From: Trogon surrucura
Taxonomy: Eukaryota; Chordata; Aves; Trogoniformes; Trogonidae
NCBI GenBank assembly: GCA_020746105.1
Contig: CM036619.1
Span: forward strand, 3,621,395-3,685,394
Direction of reading: 5' to 3'
DNA: 64,000 nt
The notes under the pieces are model-generated. The model worked only from the letters and a program-made list of their open reading frames with translations, ran no database searches and was not told the DNA's origin. This document shows, one piece after another, positions 23,008 to 34,492 of this stretch. The position numbers and the translations under genes are program-made. The stretch's first letter is position 1. Each line of letters opens with the position of its first letter.

Positions 23008-23013
23008 TTGGGT
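23008..23013. repeat. Target-site duplication, right copy (TTGGGT)
   Basis: Matches the left copy at 20418-20423 exactly. Confidence 0.9.
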
Positions 23014-23073
23014 CATAGGCTGGCCTTGATGATCTCGGAGGTCTTTTCCAGCCTCAACCATTCTGTGATTTAG
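23014..23073 (+). mobile_element. CR1 LINE fragment, right part (3' end)
   Basis: Continuation of the CR1 at 20050-20423: 'cataggctggccttgatgat' and then the terminal 'ccattctgtgattt'. Removing the provirus and one TTGGGT restores a continuous CR1 3' end. Confidence 0.9.
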
Positions 23074-24249
23074 ATCACCCATTCCTACCTGTTTGGGGTT
23101 TTTTTGCACAGTTGATGAACAGCCTTAGAGTACTGATGGAAGCAGTCGGTGATTGTCCCTGAAGGGTGTAATCTACTCTCTTCAAGACAGGGAGACATGG
23201 CAGCTTTCTGCACTGAAAGGTAAGTGTAGTATTTTGGAACCCAAACAGGCTTGCTCTGCCTGCTCTCTATACTGCTAATATGAACCATCTCTCAATATAC
23301 GTCACTGTTTACAAGGTAGTGAGATAGAGGTAATAAACCCTTCTGGGAGAGAGCATTGCTGATATGTGCAACAGCAGAAGACATTTCAGTTTCTATTTTA
23401 CACCCATGATTCACTAAAGTTAGGAAAACATAACACGTAAAATGTATAAACTATTAAATGGACAAAGCAGTTAAACATTGGCTAGGACAATTTTTCATCC
23501 TATAATCTTCGATTAGGAGCTATGGACAATGAAGTTAAAGGTTAATTAACGAGCAAAACAGCCTCAGATTTGTAAAATAAAATTACCTGTTTAAAAATCC
23601 TATCATTAAGAAAATCATCTAATAATAGTTCCTGGCCAGAGGCAGAAACAGATTTCTGAGCTAAACTCAATTTTCAAGCTAAGGGAAATATCTGACTTAA
23701 CTCACATACCTAAGCAGTGAAAGGTTTCACATAATAATGTGCTTCCAAGGTGAAAGGAGACTCAAATCTCTTTTAATGCTGCTACACACCTCTCAGAAAT
23801 GTCTACTACCAAAGTAAAACCAACCTCATAAAAACAGAGGGAATTTTAGTGCATATACATTACAGGTTGCTCCATCACTCCAGTCCACGTGGATTAGAAA
23901 TTATGGGCAGTTGAGGACTGAAATTCCCCCAGAATTTCCCTCCCACTCAAAATGAAAACAAGTAGAAAGGGGAAGGAAACTGTTGATCTGGAGTAACTTT
24001 CTTGCTGCTGATTTCTTTAGAGCTGAGAAGATTAACTCCAGCAATATTTTATCCACAAAACCTGTTTACGAACAATCCATGGGTTTTCAGATGTTCTGAC
24101 AGGTTGTTCCACTGCAAATAACTGTCATTTTGCCCAGTAAAATTGGACTGGATCTTGCCATATAATATTCACAATCCTAAAATGTTTCCAAATTCTTCCG
24201 TCTTAGAAATAATTCAATATCCTTAGTACAAACTATATTTTGCATTTTG

Positions 24250-24455
24250 GTAGCAACTTTCACATGAAGATCTCAAAGTATATTCCTACGTAAGACTCAA
24301 AATTCATGTGAATGAATAGCTCACCTTTATTTTCACAAGGGCAAAAAGAGAAATCAAGTAATTTATTTAGCTGACATTGTAAGGGCATTGACTCAGCTGA
24401 AAATAGAATCCAGATCTCCTGGTTCATAGCCCTGTGCTGGAGAAATCATGCTACT
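24250..24455 (+). repeat. Ancient MIR/L2-type SINE-like remnant
   Basis: The order of decayed phrases matches an old tRNA-SINE with an L2-type tail: 'tttcacatgaagatctcaaa', then 'gggcaaaaagagaaatcaag', then 'gaatccagatctcctggttc', then 'agccctgtgct'. These correspond to the usual 'gatctcaaagcgctttac', 'aaactgaggcacagagaggt' and 'gaacccaggtctcctgactc' blocks. No ends are preserved. Confidence 0.5.
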
Positions 24456-26004
24456 ATTTGTAAGCAACCTCCCAAGAAGCCCATAAAATTCATAACTGGC
24501 AGCTCTACATATAACGCTGATCCAACATTTGCCATGGGTAATGCTTTCCAGTGTATCTGTTGCAAATCATTTCTTTTAAAGCATTCCTCTGCCTGTACCT
24601 AATGATTTATTCAGTCTTTGTTGCCTGATGTGAATCTTCTTGCAAAAAAACCCAATATGCAAATCTATAAAAGTGCAACTTCAGGGTTTTTTCTTTTTAT
24701 TGTTATTATTATTTTATTTAAATCATAAATCTTTACTTTAGGGGGGAACAAACATTAAGAAACGTGAAGAAAACTCTTTCTGCACTAATTTATTTTAGCC
24801 TGCAAAAACTGTGGTTTTCCTCCCCTTCAGATTTTTCTATGGCCCTGGAAATGACAAAGGGAAAAAAATGCCAAGAATGTTTTTAAGGCAATGCTAGGAA
24901 ATGGGGAGCTGGAGAGGAAAATGATTTCCACCTGGCTGCGGTGTTTTAAGGACATTTACTAATCTTTGAAGGTTAATAAACCTGCCTACTCCCGTGATAA
25001 GACACAGAATTTCCAAGTGGAACCACACAGATATTATCAAGAATAGTTCTTCTTAAATGACCAAAAAGGAAACAGATATTTCTTCAGAGAGCTTGGAAGC
25101 TAAATAAAGAAAACATAATAACTCTGTCCCAAAACAGAGAGCCTGAAAGAATAAGCATGTTTATTGAGAAAAGATAGAATATGTGACAAAGGCTAGAACT
25201 GAATCCAAACCCACCCATAGGTGTAATTGATTTAATTAACTTATTGCTAGTCATATAGTAGCCAAGAGTCAAGTCTGAAGCTAGGTGCCAAAGGCTGTGC
25301 ATCAAAGGAAGAAGATAATTCATCAATCCTAAACTAGTTTTCCAAGGTAAGTAGTGTGGTGTAATATTCTTTGTAGTTCCTTATTCCTTTTGATTCCAGA
25401 GGTGTAATCTAAAGATTGACTTCGTGTGTGAGAAGATATCTAGCTTTAAGACAACTGATAGCGACCTCGAAGGTGGTGAATGACCATCAGGTAGCACTTG
25501 GATTTACTCTGTGAGCGTGCATCTGTATCAGTTAGGTAGGACTGATGACCAAAGCCAACTTCTCAGGAGTCCTCACTAACTTTTAACTGGCTTGGTCTTT
25601 AGACAGTGACTAAGACATAGATGATACCCTTAAGCCATGTTTGGTTTTGACCTAGAGGTTAACAAATCTAGCAATAGTTTCATCCAGAAAATAGATATTT
25701 AAGGGGGATTATACCAACCCATCTCTTGATAGAGTGCTTAATTGCAATGTACTTATTCTTCTTTATTCCTGTCCTATTTCTAATTTATGATGATAATTGC
25801 ATCTCCTACTTTTGATGCCTAACTTCTAAAACAAGACTAAGCTCTTTCTCTATGCTACCTTTCACATTTGGTAAATAGCCAGAAATACAGTCCTGTCTTC
25901 ACCTCAAAAATTATAATAAATTCTCATTTGCTACAATCTTATCATGGAATTTAAGTGAGAGTTAGGCATCTGATGGTTTAAAACCTGTCACCTTCATGCA
26001 AAAT

Positions 26005-26051
26005 GCTGTCATTTCCTCATATGCAAAGGCTGTCATTTCCTCATATGCAAA
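26005..26051. repeat. 24-bp tandem duplication
   Basis: The unit gctgtcatttcctcatatgc plus aaag is present twice in direct succession, identical except at the far edge. Confidence 0.88.
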
Positions 26052-28212
26052 CTTTTCTGATAGGAGCTGAAAAGAAGAGCTGTAAAAGAACATGTGCTTT
26101 TACCACATCAGATGGAGTCCTGCAGCTGTAGAGTTTTCCCCTTTTCTCTGCAGTCCAGATTCTGTCCAGTGCTTCATATTCATATTTTGTATCTCTTATT
26201 TTGAAGACTGGATGCTCTAGGGGGCACACCCTTTTTCTTCTGTTTGGAATGTGTTAAGCTGATCCATTACTAAAGTATTGAAACTTTATACTTATGCAAA
26301 CAAGCTGTAATTGCATGTGCCATTAAAACATTGCCTTTCTTTGAATTCAGCAAAATGGGCTCAGGGCCCCAAGGTGTCAGCAGTTTTCATCAATCTGGGA
26401 TACCTACTTTTTGCATTGCAGTAGTGAAGATGATGTAATTACTCAGGTATTCAGTAATGCACCCTTGCCCTAGAAGTAACTTTAACTTTTTGGTTTTAAC
26501 TTGTCTTTTAGGGGAAATTGAGGTTGTCCTTTCAAAATGTGCGATAAAGAGTTAGAGTCTTCCATTTGTATCTCAGTGATTTATCTATGGTTTATCTCTG
26601 GTCAGTTGTTCCTTTTCTAGAAAATGTAAATTGTATCATGTCATATGGCTTATAAAGATAGAACAATCCTTGATTATGAAGGATCAGGCACCTCAGCAAT
26701 GGATACCATGGCATTAGATCAAAAGGATCTGCAACAACAGCTCTGCAAGAAAGCTCTATGAAGCAGTTCACACTGGACTGATCCAATGTGTCTAGAGACC
26801 AAAACTGGGAAAAGCTCTTTCCTTTCTCTCAGTCATCCATTAAAATGGTCTTTGTGACAAGACCAGCAAATGCAGAAACCTAAGTCACTCTAAGCCTACA
26901 TGTCTCAAGCAGACAATACCAGTGCTGGCAAAGGAGGGTTTGCTGCATTAGGACTCACAACAAAGGGTACATGTCTGACACTTCTCTATTCTTTGATCTT
27001 GCTGTATTTTGATGTCTTGCTTTCTATACATTCGTACAGTGTTGGTCTTGTATTCATTGATGGCTGTCCTTTGAAAAGAATTTATCTCACTGCCTCTTTT
27101 AGAAAAAGTAAAAAGCAATGGGGCAAGAAAAGGCTGACTAGTAAGAAGCTGGCTAAGTGTCTCAAAAAACTCCTCAACTTTTAGATAAAAGTGGTCAAAA
27201 GCAATGCAGTTTCCTACTAAATCTGAGAACTGAGTTAGCAGTACTTCCAAGCTGCTGTGTCTGTATTTTAGCTGTAGACCAATCTTGTGTAGTCCAGAAA
27301 CAGGCACACCAGTCCCATGCCAACTAAACCTGTTTTTTGGGTTGTCTAGCAACCCTACGCCTGGATGAAAGATGAGTTGACCCATGACATAGATGGTCAG
27401 GAGAAAAAGCTCCCTGGACATGCCATAATACAAAATCACAGGTTACAGCAGTTAGATACAGCCATTATCATTAAGGCAAACATCCCTTTCAGACAATTAT
27501 TCTTAACCTTGACTTCAGAACTCCCAAGCTAGTGCTACTCTTGAAGACGATGCTGGTACATAAACAGGAATTTAATTACTGCTATAGAATGCTATTATCT
27601 TTATATTGAAGTGAGATATTGTGTGCCATAGGCATGCCTTTGTTCTCAGGAGAAGATTAAAGAATCCTGGGATCTGTTTGTGACTTTTCACATTTTCTTC
27701 TCGTGTTACTGCAATCCCTTTTTAGTTTTGATCACAGTTTTTCTAGAGATTGGTTTTTTACAGTGCCTGGGACAACTGAATCCTCATATTCTCCTTCTAA
27801 GGAGAAATAATCAAAAAGTTTTTTCTAATTATTTGTCATAGCCTCTTCACACAAATGCTAACCAGGAAGGGATGTTGTGGGTCCCCATCTCATCCTGCAG
27901 AGGATCCAAAGTGTTTAATTATTTTGTCAGATTTGCCTACAAAGAGATGGTGACCTATCATTTATTGTTTAATCCTGCTAAGCAGCTCACTTGATTTCGA
28001 TTTATGCCTTTTTAATTTAGGGAAAATAATAATCTATGACCTGTTTCTCATTAATTACTAATGTGGCTTGAAACTGATATCTGAGAAGAAGTGTGAAGAA
28101 TGCTGGTCTTAGCTCTCTAGTTTGAAAGACCCCAGGAAATAAGAGCTTGTCTGTTTTTTTTTTTTTTTATGTGGGAACAAACTATTAATATTTGAGGATT
28201 TCATGGAGCTTG

Positions 28213-28272
28213 CATCACAGAATCACAGAATTGTTGAGGCTAGAAAAGACCTCTGAGATCATCAAGTCCAGA
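28213..28272 (-). mobile_element. CR1 3' terminal fragment (short)
   Basis: Only about 60 bp: 'catcacagaatcacagaatt', then 'gaggctagaaaagacctctg' and 'atcatcaagtccag'. It is a typical severely 5'-truncated CR1 tail, wording closest to the one at 23014-23073. Confidence 0.88.
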
Positions 28273-29585
28273 CTTATTTTTAATATATGTATTTTGAACA
28301 CCTGTCTCCTCAGGAAAGCCTGCCAAAGCGTTTGATGCAGAAGAAGAATGAGAAATTACAGCCAAATAAAGCTGTGTGTCATTGAACAGGAGAGGAAATG
28401 TAATGCTATGACTTGGACACAATGCTGAAATAGTCCATCACAGCAGCCCAGGGCAAGTGTCTCTTCTTCCCAGCAGCACAAAAGCCTAGCTGATTGATCC
28501 TAAGGCCTTCTGAATTCAGTAGAAAGACTCCCAAGCTACCTCAGACTAATGAGGTCTTCTGTCAGTCTTAATCTGATCAGTCACAATAAACTTTAAATAA
28601 TAGGACTTAGAGTGCCTGGCAGGGGTAGCAGTATACTGAACCTTCCCAACACACCCAAAACATCCTGGTGTCCTACAGCAATGTTTGATCCTACAGTAGT
28701 GTTTGGTCCTACAGCAAAGTGTTGCATAAATTATAACTCTATCAAAGGTGGAGAGCTGCATATGGTGTGACTCTTTGTGTCAATGTCAAAGAAGGGAAGG
28801 CGGGTAGAATACACGTGAATTATGCTAATGCGTGTAAAAATGTCCAGATTTTCCTTTCTGTAAAAGTTGCTCAATGCTTGGAGGGAACCTGAGAAGTCTT
28901 CCTGAGAAGGCTGTCAGAAGACTGACTCCCAGGGCCTTGGTTTGGGACATTAATGCCTCCAGTGTAGTCTGTGGCTTTCTCTGTCCCCTGTTACAATTAC
29001 GTAGCTATGGCCAAGGCCTGGGCTGAAGGCTGCAAAATCCCACAGGCAATATTATGCCCAAAACACTGAACTGCAGTTCAGCATCACAGTCTGCCTTTTG
29101 GAAGGGAGGCAATTTAGTCACCCTATGCCTCAGCCTCCTTATGTCCTGGTGTATCTTTTCATCCTTTTTTCATTTGCTTTCTCTATTCTGATCATTGACA
29201 TATTGTGTCCATGACCATTTCTTACTCCCGTCTGGTATGACAGGTTCTATATATTTTCTCCTGAGTGTGTTTACATTAAGTCAATGGATCAATAAATTGA
29301 CCTTATTTTCATTTATATAATGTGAGAAAACCTATGGGTGAGTAAGTGTTTGGAGTAGGAAGCCTTTGATGTATCACTAGTGATTATAAAGGCAGTATGA
29401 TTCCCTTTTGCAAAAGATCCTCCCTGTCTTGCATCTTTGCCTTTTTGATTGTCTGGTTACAACACTACCTTGCACTTCTACCACCTTTTATAGAATCTGT
29501 GGGCCAAATTCCTAGCAGTTTAAAATGCTGCACCTACACTGAAGTCAACAGAATAATGGCAACGCACATTAGAATTACAGATTTG
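28273..29585. other. Single-copy DNA with one possible old repeat
   Basis: No gene is recognised. At 28676-28716 a phrase ending in 'cctacagcaa' recurs three times imperfectly ('ctacagcaatgtttgatc', 'ctacagtagtgtttggtc', 'ctacagcaaagtg'). At about 29495-29575 'gggccaaattcc' and 'acactgaagtcaac' resemble parts of an old palindromic sauropsid repeat. Confidence 0.4.
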
Positions 29586-29690
29586 TAGAATCATAGAACA
29601 GTTTGTGTTGGAAAGGACCATAAAGATTACTCAGTTTCAACCCCCTTGTCATGGGCAGGAGCTCTTTCCACTAGACCAAATTGCTCAAAC
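29586..29690 (-). mobile_element. CR1 3' terminal fragment (short)
   Basis: Begins 'gaatcatagaacagtttgtg', contains 'ggaaaggaccataaagatta' and 'actagaccaaattgctcaaa', then loses similarity. It is diverged from the younger tails. Confidence 0.85.
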
Positions 29691-30273
29691 ATTAGATACA
29701 TATCTACCTTATTAGGCATTATGTATTATTACTACTCTTTGTTATTAGTTTGTGATTTACTGTTATTACTATTATTTGTTATCAGGCTTATTTCCTCAGA
29801 CATTTTGAATCCTCCTTGCATAAACAGCTTTGGAGACTCACATTATACCCTCAAGGCAGCAAAATGGAAATATGAAGAAGCTTGGTTGACATTTTCAAGA
29901 CAACTCATTAGTTCACATCCTAAAGGCCATAATATAATGAATCTGTTGCGTGTCTTTGACAGATAGTGAGGCAGTGCCACGCTGGGAATAATGACTGGGA
30001 CCCATCTGGTGCACAGGGAGGTGGTCGTAAGCTGGAGCTGTCTTGTGATGGAGCAGTTGTCAGAAAGGCTGTATTTATGCAAAAGCTCATGTTATATTGG
30101 TGCTTGACATGGGGTTCAGGTGCTCAAACTTCTCGCTGAAAGCAGGAGGTTTGACTCCTCAGTTGCCACCAGTCAAAAGCTTGTTTTCAGGTGTTCTGTC
30201 TGACCACAGCTTGAGGCATAAGTATGAATTGTGGCACATTCTTTTGTCTCTGACTTGTATACTTATATATAAT
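29691..30273. other. Unassigned AT-rich sequence
   Basis: No gene or repeat recognised. Contains a TTATTACTATTATT-like stretch near 29725-29780. The frames at 29646-29966 and 29843-30082 have no domain support. Confidence 0.4.
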
Positions 30274-30425
30274 GGACTTCCCTCTCTGGAAGTGTTCAAG
30301 GCCAGGTTGGACAAGGCGTTGAGCAACCCGGTCTAGTGTGAGGTGTCCCTGCCTGTGGTGGGAGGTTGGAACTAGATGATCTTAAAGGTCCCTGCCAACT
30401 CAAACCATTCTATGGGTCTATGAAA
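30274..30425 (+). mobile_element. CR1 3' end fragment
   Basis: The last codons of ORF2 (LEVFKARLDKALSNPV, stop at about 30336) followed by the 3' untranslated region ('ggttggaactagatgatctt') and 'ccattctatgggtctatg'. It is truncated immediately upstream of those codons. Confidence 0.9.
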
Positions 30426-30580
30426 GGGAATGGGCAGGGGGAGGGAAGAGGTTTTTGTAAATAGTGGCTTGCTGCGTGATTTTTAACAAGCATTAAGAGA
30501 TAATTGGAAAGAGTCTGTCAGGAGAGGCTGCTCTAACATTGTGCTGTCATGTCCCAATATTGGCGGGGATAGAATCATCA

Positions 30581-30667
30581 TCATAGAATCATAGAACAGC
30601 CTGGACTGGAAGGGACCTTAGAGATCATTATAATCCAACCTCCTCCCTGTTGTGGGAAGGGATAGGT
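30581..30667 (-). mobile_element. CR1 3' terminal fragment (short)
   Basis: Begins 'tcatagaatcatagaacagc', continues 'ctggactggaagggacctta' and a degraded 'ccctgttgtgggaagggata', then gives way to unrelated sequence that may be an LTR. Confidence 0.87.
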
Positions 30668-31560
30668 TATGATCCCAATATTGCAATTAAGACACAAATG
30701 AAGTCAGATGCCATACCAACATAAAACCTTTTATTAAGTGAAGGATCATTTCATTGAAGAAGTGACAAGGGAAAGAGAAATACGGATAAAAGAAATATAA
30801 GGATAGAAAAGGTGAAGCAATATAGTGGAGAGATTTTCAACAGATAGTCATCACCATGGATCCAGCGACGTCCCATAAATCCTTGCTGCTGTTCATTTGA
30901 TAAAGAGGAAAGTTTCAGAAAGGGCCTATTGTCTGGCCCCTTCTATATGTTCTCTGGGCAGTTTCCAGGAACTCATCAACGTTTCCCATAGTGCACACTT
31001 GCTGCTTAGGCACACAGCGCATGTTTACATCATGGTCACCAGGGCTGGGGTCCGGGGTCTTCCTCGGCCTGTCCCTTTGATGGCCTTTTCCTGTGCAGCA
31101 CAGTCCAGGTCTGGGTTTCCAGGCAGAACTGGTGATCCTGGTTTGCTCCAATCCTCGCCAGCTGCTAGGCAGAACTTGCAATCACTGTCTGCTTCACCAC
31201 TGCGCAGGTGATGTTGAGACATATTTTGGGTTAAAAAGTATGTTCCGTGCCTCACACATGCTGCCTTCCAGAGGCAAGGAGACCATTAGTTTGATCACTT
31301 TTAAGTTGCTGGGATCTTTTCCCATGCATTGGAATGGTGAGTTATTTCTCTGTGCCTACAGCCAGGAACCAATGACTTACCGTGGTGTGGCTTAATTTTC
31401 CACCCTGCTACGTATCCCAATCCCTCAGTCATCATGGGTACATGGAAATACTACCACGTTATCAGAGCATGATGGATATCATGGCTAGTAAGTCTTCATT
31501 TTCATGGGCAGTGAGCAGAAGAGGCCTCTAAATAATGCTGACTTTCTAGAATAATAGCAA
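30668..31560 (-). mobile_element. Possible retroviral LTR or LTR fragment
   Basis: An abrupt change from CR1 to unrelated sequence occurs near 30667. On the minus strand an AATAAA signal lies at about 30731-30737 ('cttttattaag' on the plus strand), about 65 nt before the left boundary, which would fit a U5 segment. A more GC-rich U3-like block lies at 31030-31230. No clear TG/CA ends or target duplication could be fixed, and the right boundary is a guess. It might equally be ordinary single-copy DNA. Confidence 0.25.
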
Positions 31561-32464
31561 GGAACTGAGAAGGGCCTAAATAATGTTTTTTCATACTGTT
31601 GTTATTTACCAGGAATCAATGTTCACACCTGTTTATTTCTCTTTCAGACACAAATTAAAACAGCACACACGATTAATATAGTTATATTGAAAAATAGCAC
31701 AGTATTGATTAGCCAGCTTTCCATTATGCTGTACAACACCAGTCAATCTCTTCTGGACACCAGGAGAAACCTAATGGGCTTTCATTTATCACAGCCTAAG
31801 AAATCCCTATGGCAAACTTCTTAAAACACTAAATCTCAGGAGTCTTACTTCATCCCACAACTGAATGTCTTTGCTGCTTGGAGTATAAGTGAAAGGCACA
31901 TCCTAAATCTTTTTGCTCTTGTTTGAAAGTGTTTTTGTCTTAGAAACCTGGCAGTCTTGTTATATTATTTGCCTTAGTTGTCATGTTTTGAGGTGCATTG
32001 TGTATAAAGCTCATGTCTAATTCCTCTCACATTATGTGCTCATACTCCTGGAGCCCTAGCTCTACTCAACCTTCTCCTCTGTCTATGATCTAAATCCCCA
32101 GACGGAGATGCTAAGGTCAGAGAAAAGGCTGATTCAACTTCAAGTGGAAAGTGAGACAAACTACAGCACAGATGTATTAAAAAGCTCATCTTGGTTCTCT
32201 CTCAGCTCAGTTCTGCTCCTGGCTTTGCTTGTATTGACACCAGCCTTGGCCAGAATTACAGCTCCTGCAGCATTCTCATCAGTGAATAGAAGGTTTTGGT
32301 AAGAAATTGTGCAGGCCTACGAATACCCTGATTCACAGGAGAGCTCAGTGTAGCTGATAACCTGATCAACAAAAATGTCAAAGATTTGAAAGAACGTACT
32401 AGAATTGCAATTTCGCAACAGAAACATATGTAGACACTTAGGATGATGTTAGCATACAATTTTT
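31561..32464. other. Unassigned single-copy sequence
   Basis: No gene, CR1 or LTR signature recognised. The frame at 32108-32302 is open for 64 codons without a domain. Confidence 0.4.
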
Positions 32465-32572
32465 CATAGAATCACAGCATGGCATAGACTGGAAGGGACC
32501 TTAGAGATCATCTAATCCAACCCGCCTGCCATGAACAGGGTGCCTCTCAACTAGACCAGGTTGCTCAAGGCC
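32465..32572 (-). mobile_element. CR1 3' terminal fragment
   Basis: 'tcatagaatcacagcatggc', 'tagactggaagggaccttag', then 'ctagaccaggttgctcaagg'. It ends where a second CR1 tail starts (32575), so two CR1 tails lie head to tail here. Confidence 0.9.
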
Positions 32573-32574
32573 TT

Positions 32575-32662
32575 TTCATAGAATATTCTGAATTACAAGG
32601 GATCCTCAGGGATCATCAAGTCCAACTCTCGGCACTACACAGGACAATGTAAAAGTTAAACC
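32575..32662 (-). mobile_element. Older CR1, 3' part (interrupted by a younger CR1)
   Basis: 'tcatagaatattctgaatta', 'gggatcatcaagtccaactc'. It is cut at about 32662 by the CR1 at 32663-33566 and resumes at 33567, giving a nested arrangement. Confidence 0.8.
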
Positions 32663-33566
32663 ACACAGAATCACAGAATGTTAGGGGCCGGAAGGGACCT
32701 CAAAAGATCATCTAGTCCAGCCCCCCTGCCAGAGCAGGGTCACCTACAGCAGAGCGCACAGGAACGTGTCCAGGCGGGTTTTGAATGTCTCCAGAGAAGG
32801 AGACTCCACAACCTCTCTGGGTAGTCTGTGCCAGGGCTCTGTCACTCTCACAGGGAAAAAGTTTTTTCTCATATTTTTATGGAACCTCCTATGTTCCAGT
32901 TTGTACCCGTTGCCCCTTGTCCTGTCATCTGACATTGCTGAAAAGAGCCTGGCTCCATCCTCCTGACACTCCCACTTGACATATTTGTAAACATGAATGA
33001 GGTCACCCCTCAGCCTCCTCTTCTCCAAGCTAAAGAGACCCAGCTCCTTCTGCCTTTCCTCACCAGGGAGATGTTCCACTCCCTCCATCATCCCTGGGGC
33101 TGCGCTGGACTCTCTCCAGCAGTTCCCTGTCCCTCTTGAGCTGAGGGGCCCAGAACTGGACACAATATTCCAGATGTGGCCTCACCAGAGCAGAGCAGAG
33201 GGGCAGGAGGACCTCTCTTGACCTACCAGCTACTCCCCTTCTAATACACCCCAGGATGCCATTGGCCTTCTTGGCCACGAGGGCACATTGCTGGCTCATG
33301 GTCATCCTGCTGTCCACCAGCACCCCCAGGTCCCTTTCTCCTGCACTTCTCTCCAGCAGGTCAGTCCCCAACCTGTACTGGCACATGGGGTTATTCTTCC
33401 CCAAGTGCAAAACTCTACACTTGCCCTTGCTGAACTGCATAAGATTTCTCCCCGCCCAGCCCTCCAGCCTGTCCAGGTCTCTCTGAATGGCAGCACAGCC
33501 TTGTGGTCTGTCAACCACTCCTCCCAGTTTCGTGTCGTCAGCAAACTTGCTGACAGTGCTCTCTAA
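32663..33566 (-). mobile_element. CR1 LINE, 5' truncated at RT motif C, nested
   Basis: About 904 bp, from the 3' tail 'cacagaatcacagaatgtta' to just upstream of the catalytic FADD codons. Frame 33060-33572 encodes [20 protein letters not shown] through LLERVQ and then runs out of frame ([14 protein letters not shown]). The correct C-terminal frame is 32744-33163 (up to [12 protein letters not shown]). The shift results from a 2-nt deletion near 33100 that is also present in the CR1 at 36838. The copy is inactive. Confidence 0.93.
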
Positions 33567-33905
33567 AACCATATATCTAAGAGCATTGTAAGGTTGTTCC
33601 AGTGCTTGACCGAGCTCTCAGTGAAGAGTTTTTTTTCCTAATAACCCACCTGAACTTCCTCTGACACAGCTTTAAGCCATTCCCCACATCCTTTCACCTC
33701 TCTCTCTGCTGCCTCTCCTGAGCAAGTTGTAGTCAGTAATGAGTTCATCCCTCAGGCTCCTCTTCTCTAAGGCGAAAAAATGTAGTGTCCTCAGCCAGTC
33801 TTCCTCAGTTATACTTTCTAGTGCTTTCACTATTTTTGTTGTCTATCCTTCCTACATTGCCGACAGCAAAGCTGCACTCAGTACTTGAGGTGAGGCAGCT
33901 CCAAT
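33567..33905 (-). mobile_element. Older CR1, 5' continuation of the interrupted copy
   Basis: Resumes with 'accatatatctaagagcatt' and continues 'gttccagtgcttgaccgagc' and 'gaagagttttttttcctaat', the expected next blocks of a different, older CR1 subfamily. Similarity fades by about 33905. Confidence 0.75.
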
Positions 33906-34492
33906 GCTGAATATAGTGGCATGATCACTTCTGCAGCATTGCCTGTTGCTTGGTGGGTGCCTCATAAAATGCAGGGAACTTGTACTGTCTCAGTTAACAG
34001 AAAAAATCAGTCTGAAAGTCATTTCTTTTATTTTTTGGTGCTACTCTAACAATAATCAGACTTTTGTAGGTTTGTAAAAATTATATACTTTTTTTTCAGC
34101 CATGCATAAAAACAAGAATAAAAAAAACCCAAACCCAAGAATATCCAGTTGTTTTCAATGAAAATTTATTCAATCAGTAGTGGTTTGCAAGCATTTTTTG
34201 CAGACCGATGGCATATAAGAATGCACAGCTAAAAATGACTACTGGGGATAACACTAAAAAATGTAGGGTATTTTGAGTTTCAGATTGTATTGTGCCATGT
34301 GATAATCTATACTTGAGGCGTTTTTAATGGGATACAAATTCCAGTGGAAAGCATTCGAGAATCTGTAAACCAAAATGGATTGAAAAACAGTGGCAAAAAG
34401 GTAGTAAGAATTATGCTTTGAATTTTTACAGCAAATCCATTATTACATACAAGGCCTTCATGGATTTAAGAAGTCCCATAAATGTACTTTAC
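33906..34492. other. Unassigned AT-rich sequence
   Basis: No gene or repeat recognised; a few short A and T runs only. Confidence 0.4.

Larger units (their letters stand above)
23074..28212. other. Single-copy AT-rich DNA, no gene recognised
   Basis: About 5 kb with short reading frames only, apart from a MIR-like remnant and a 24-bp tandem duplication listed separately. The 163-codon minus frame at 26948-27439 has no recognisable domain and no splice context. A TTATTATTATT run occurs near 24698-24720. Confidence 0.45.

Noticed and set aside
23103-23220. Possible exon between 'ttttttgcacag' and 'AAAG|GTAAGT'
   Set aside because: All three frames contain stops; at most a non-coding exon, for which there is no other evidence.
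26948-27439. 163-codon minus-strand frame
   Set aside because: No domain, no splice context and no conserved-looking motif; expected by chance in a window of this size.
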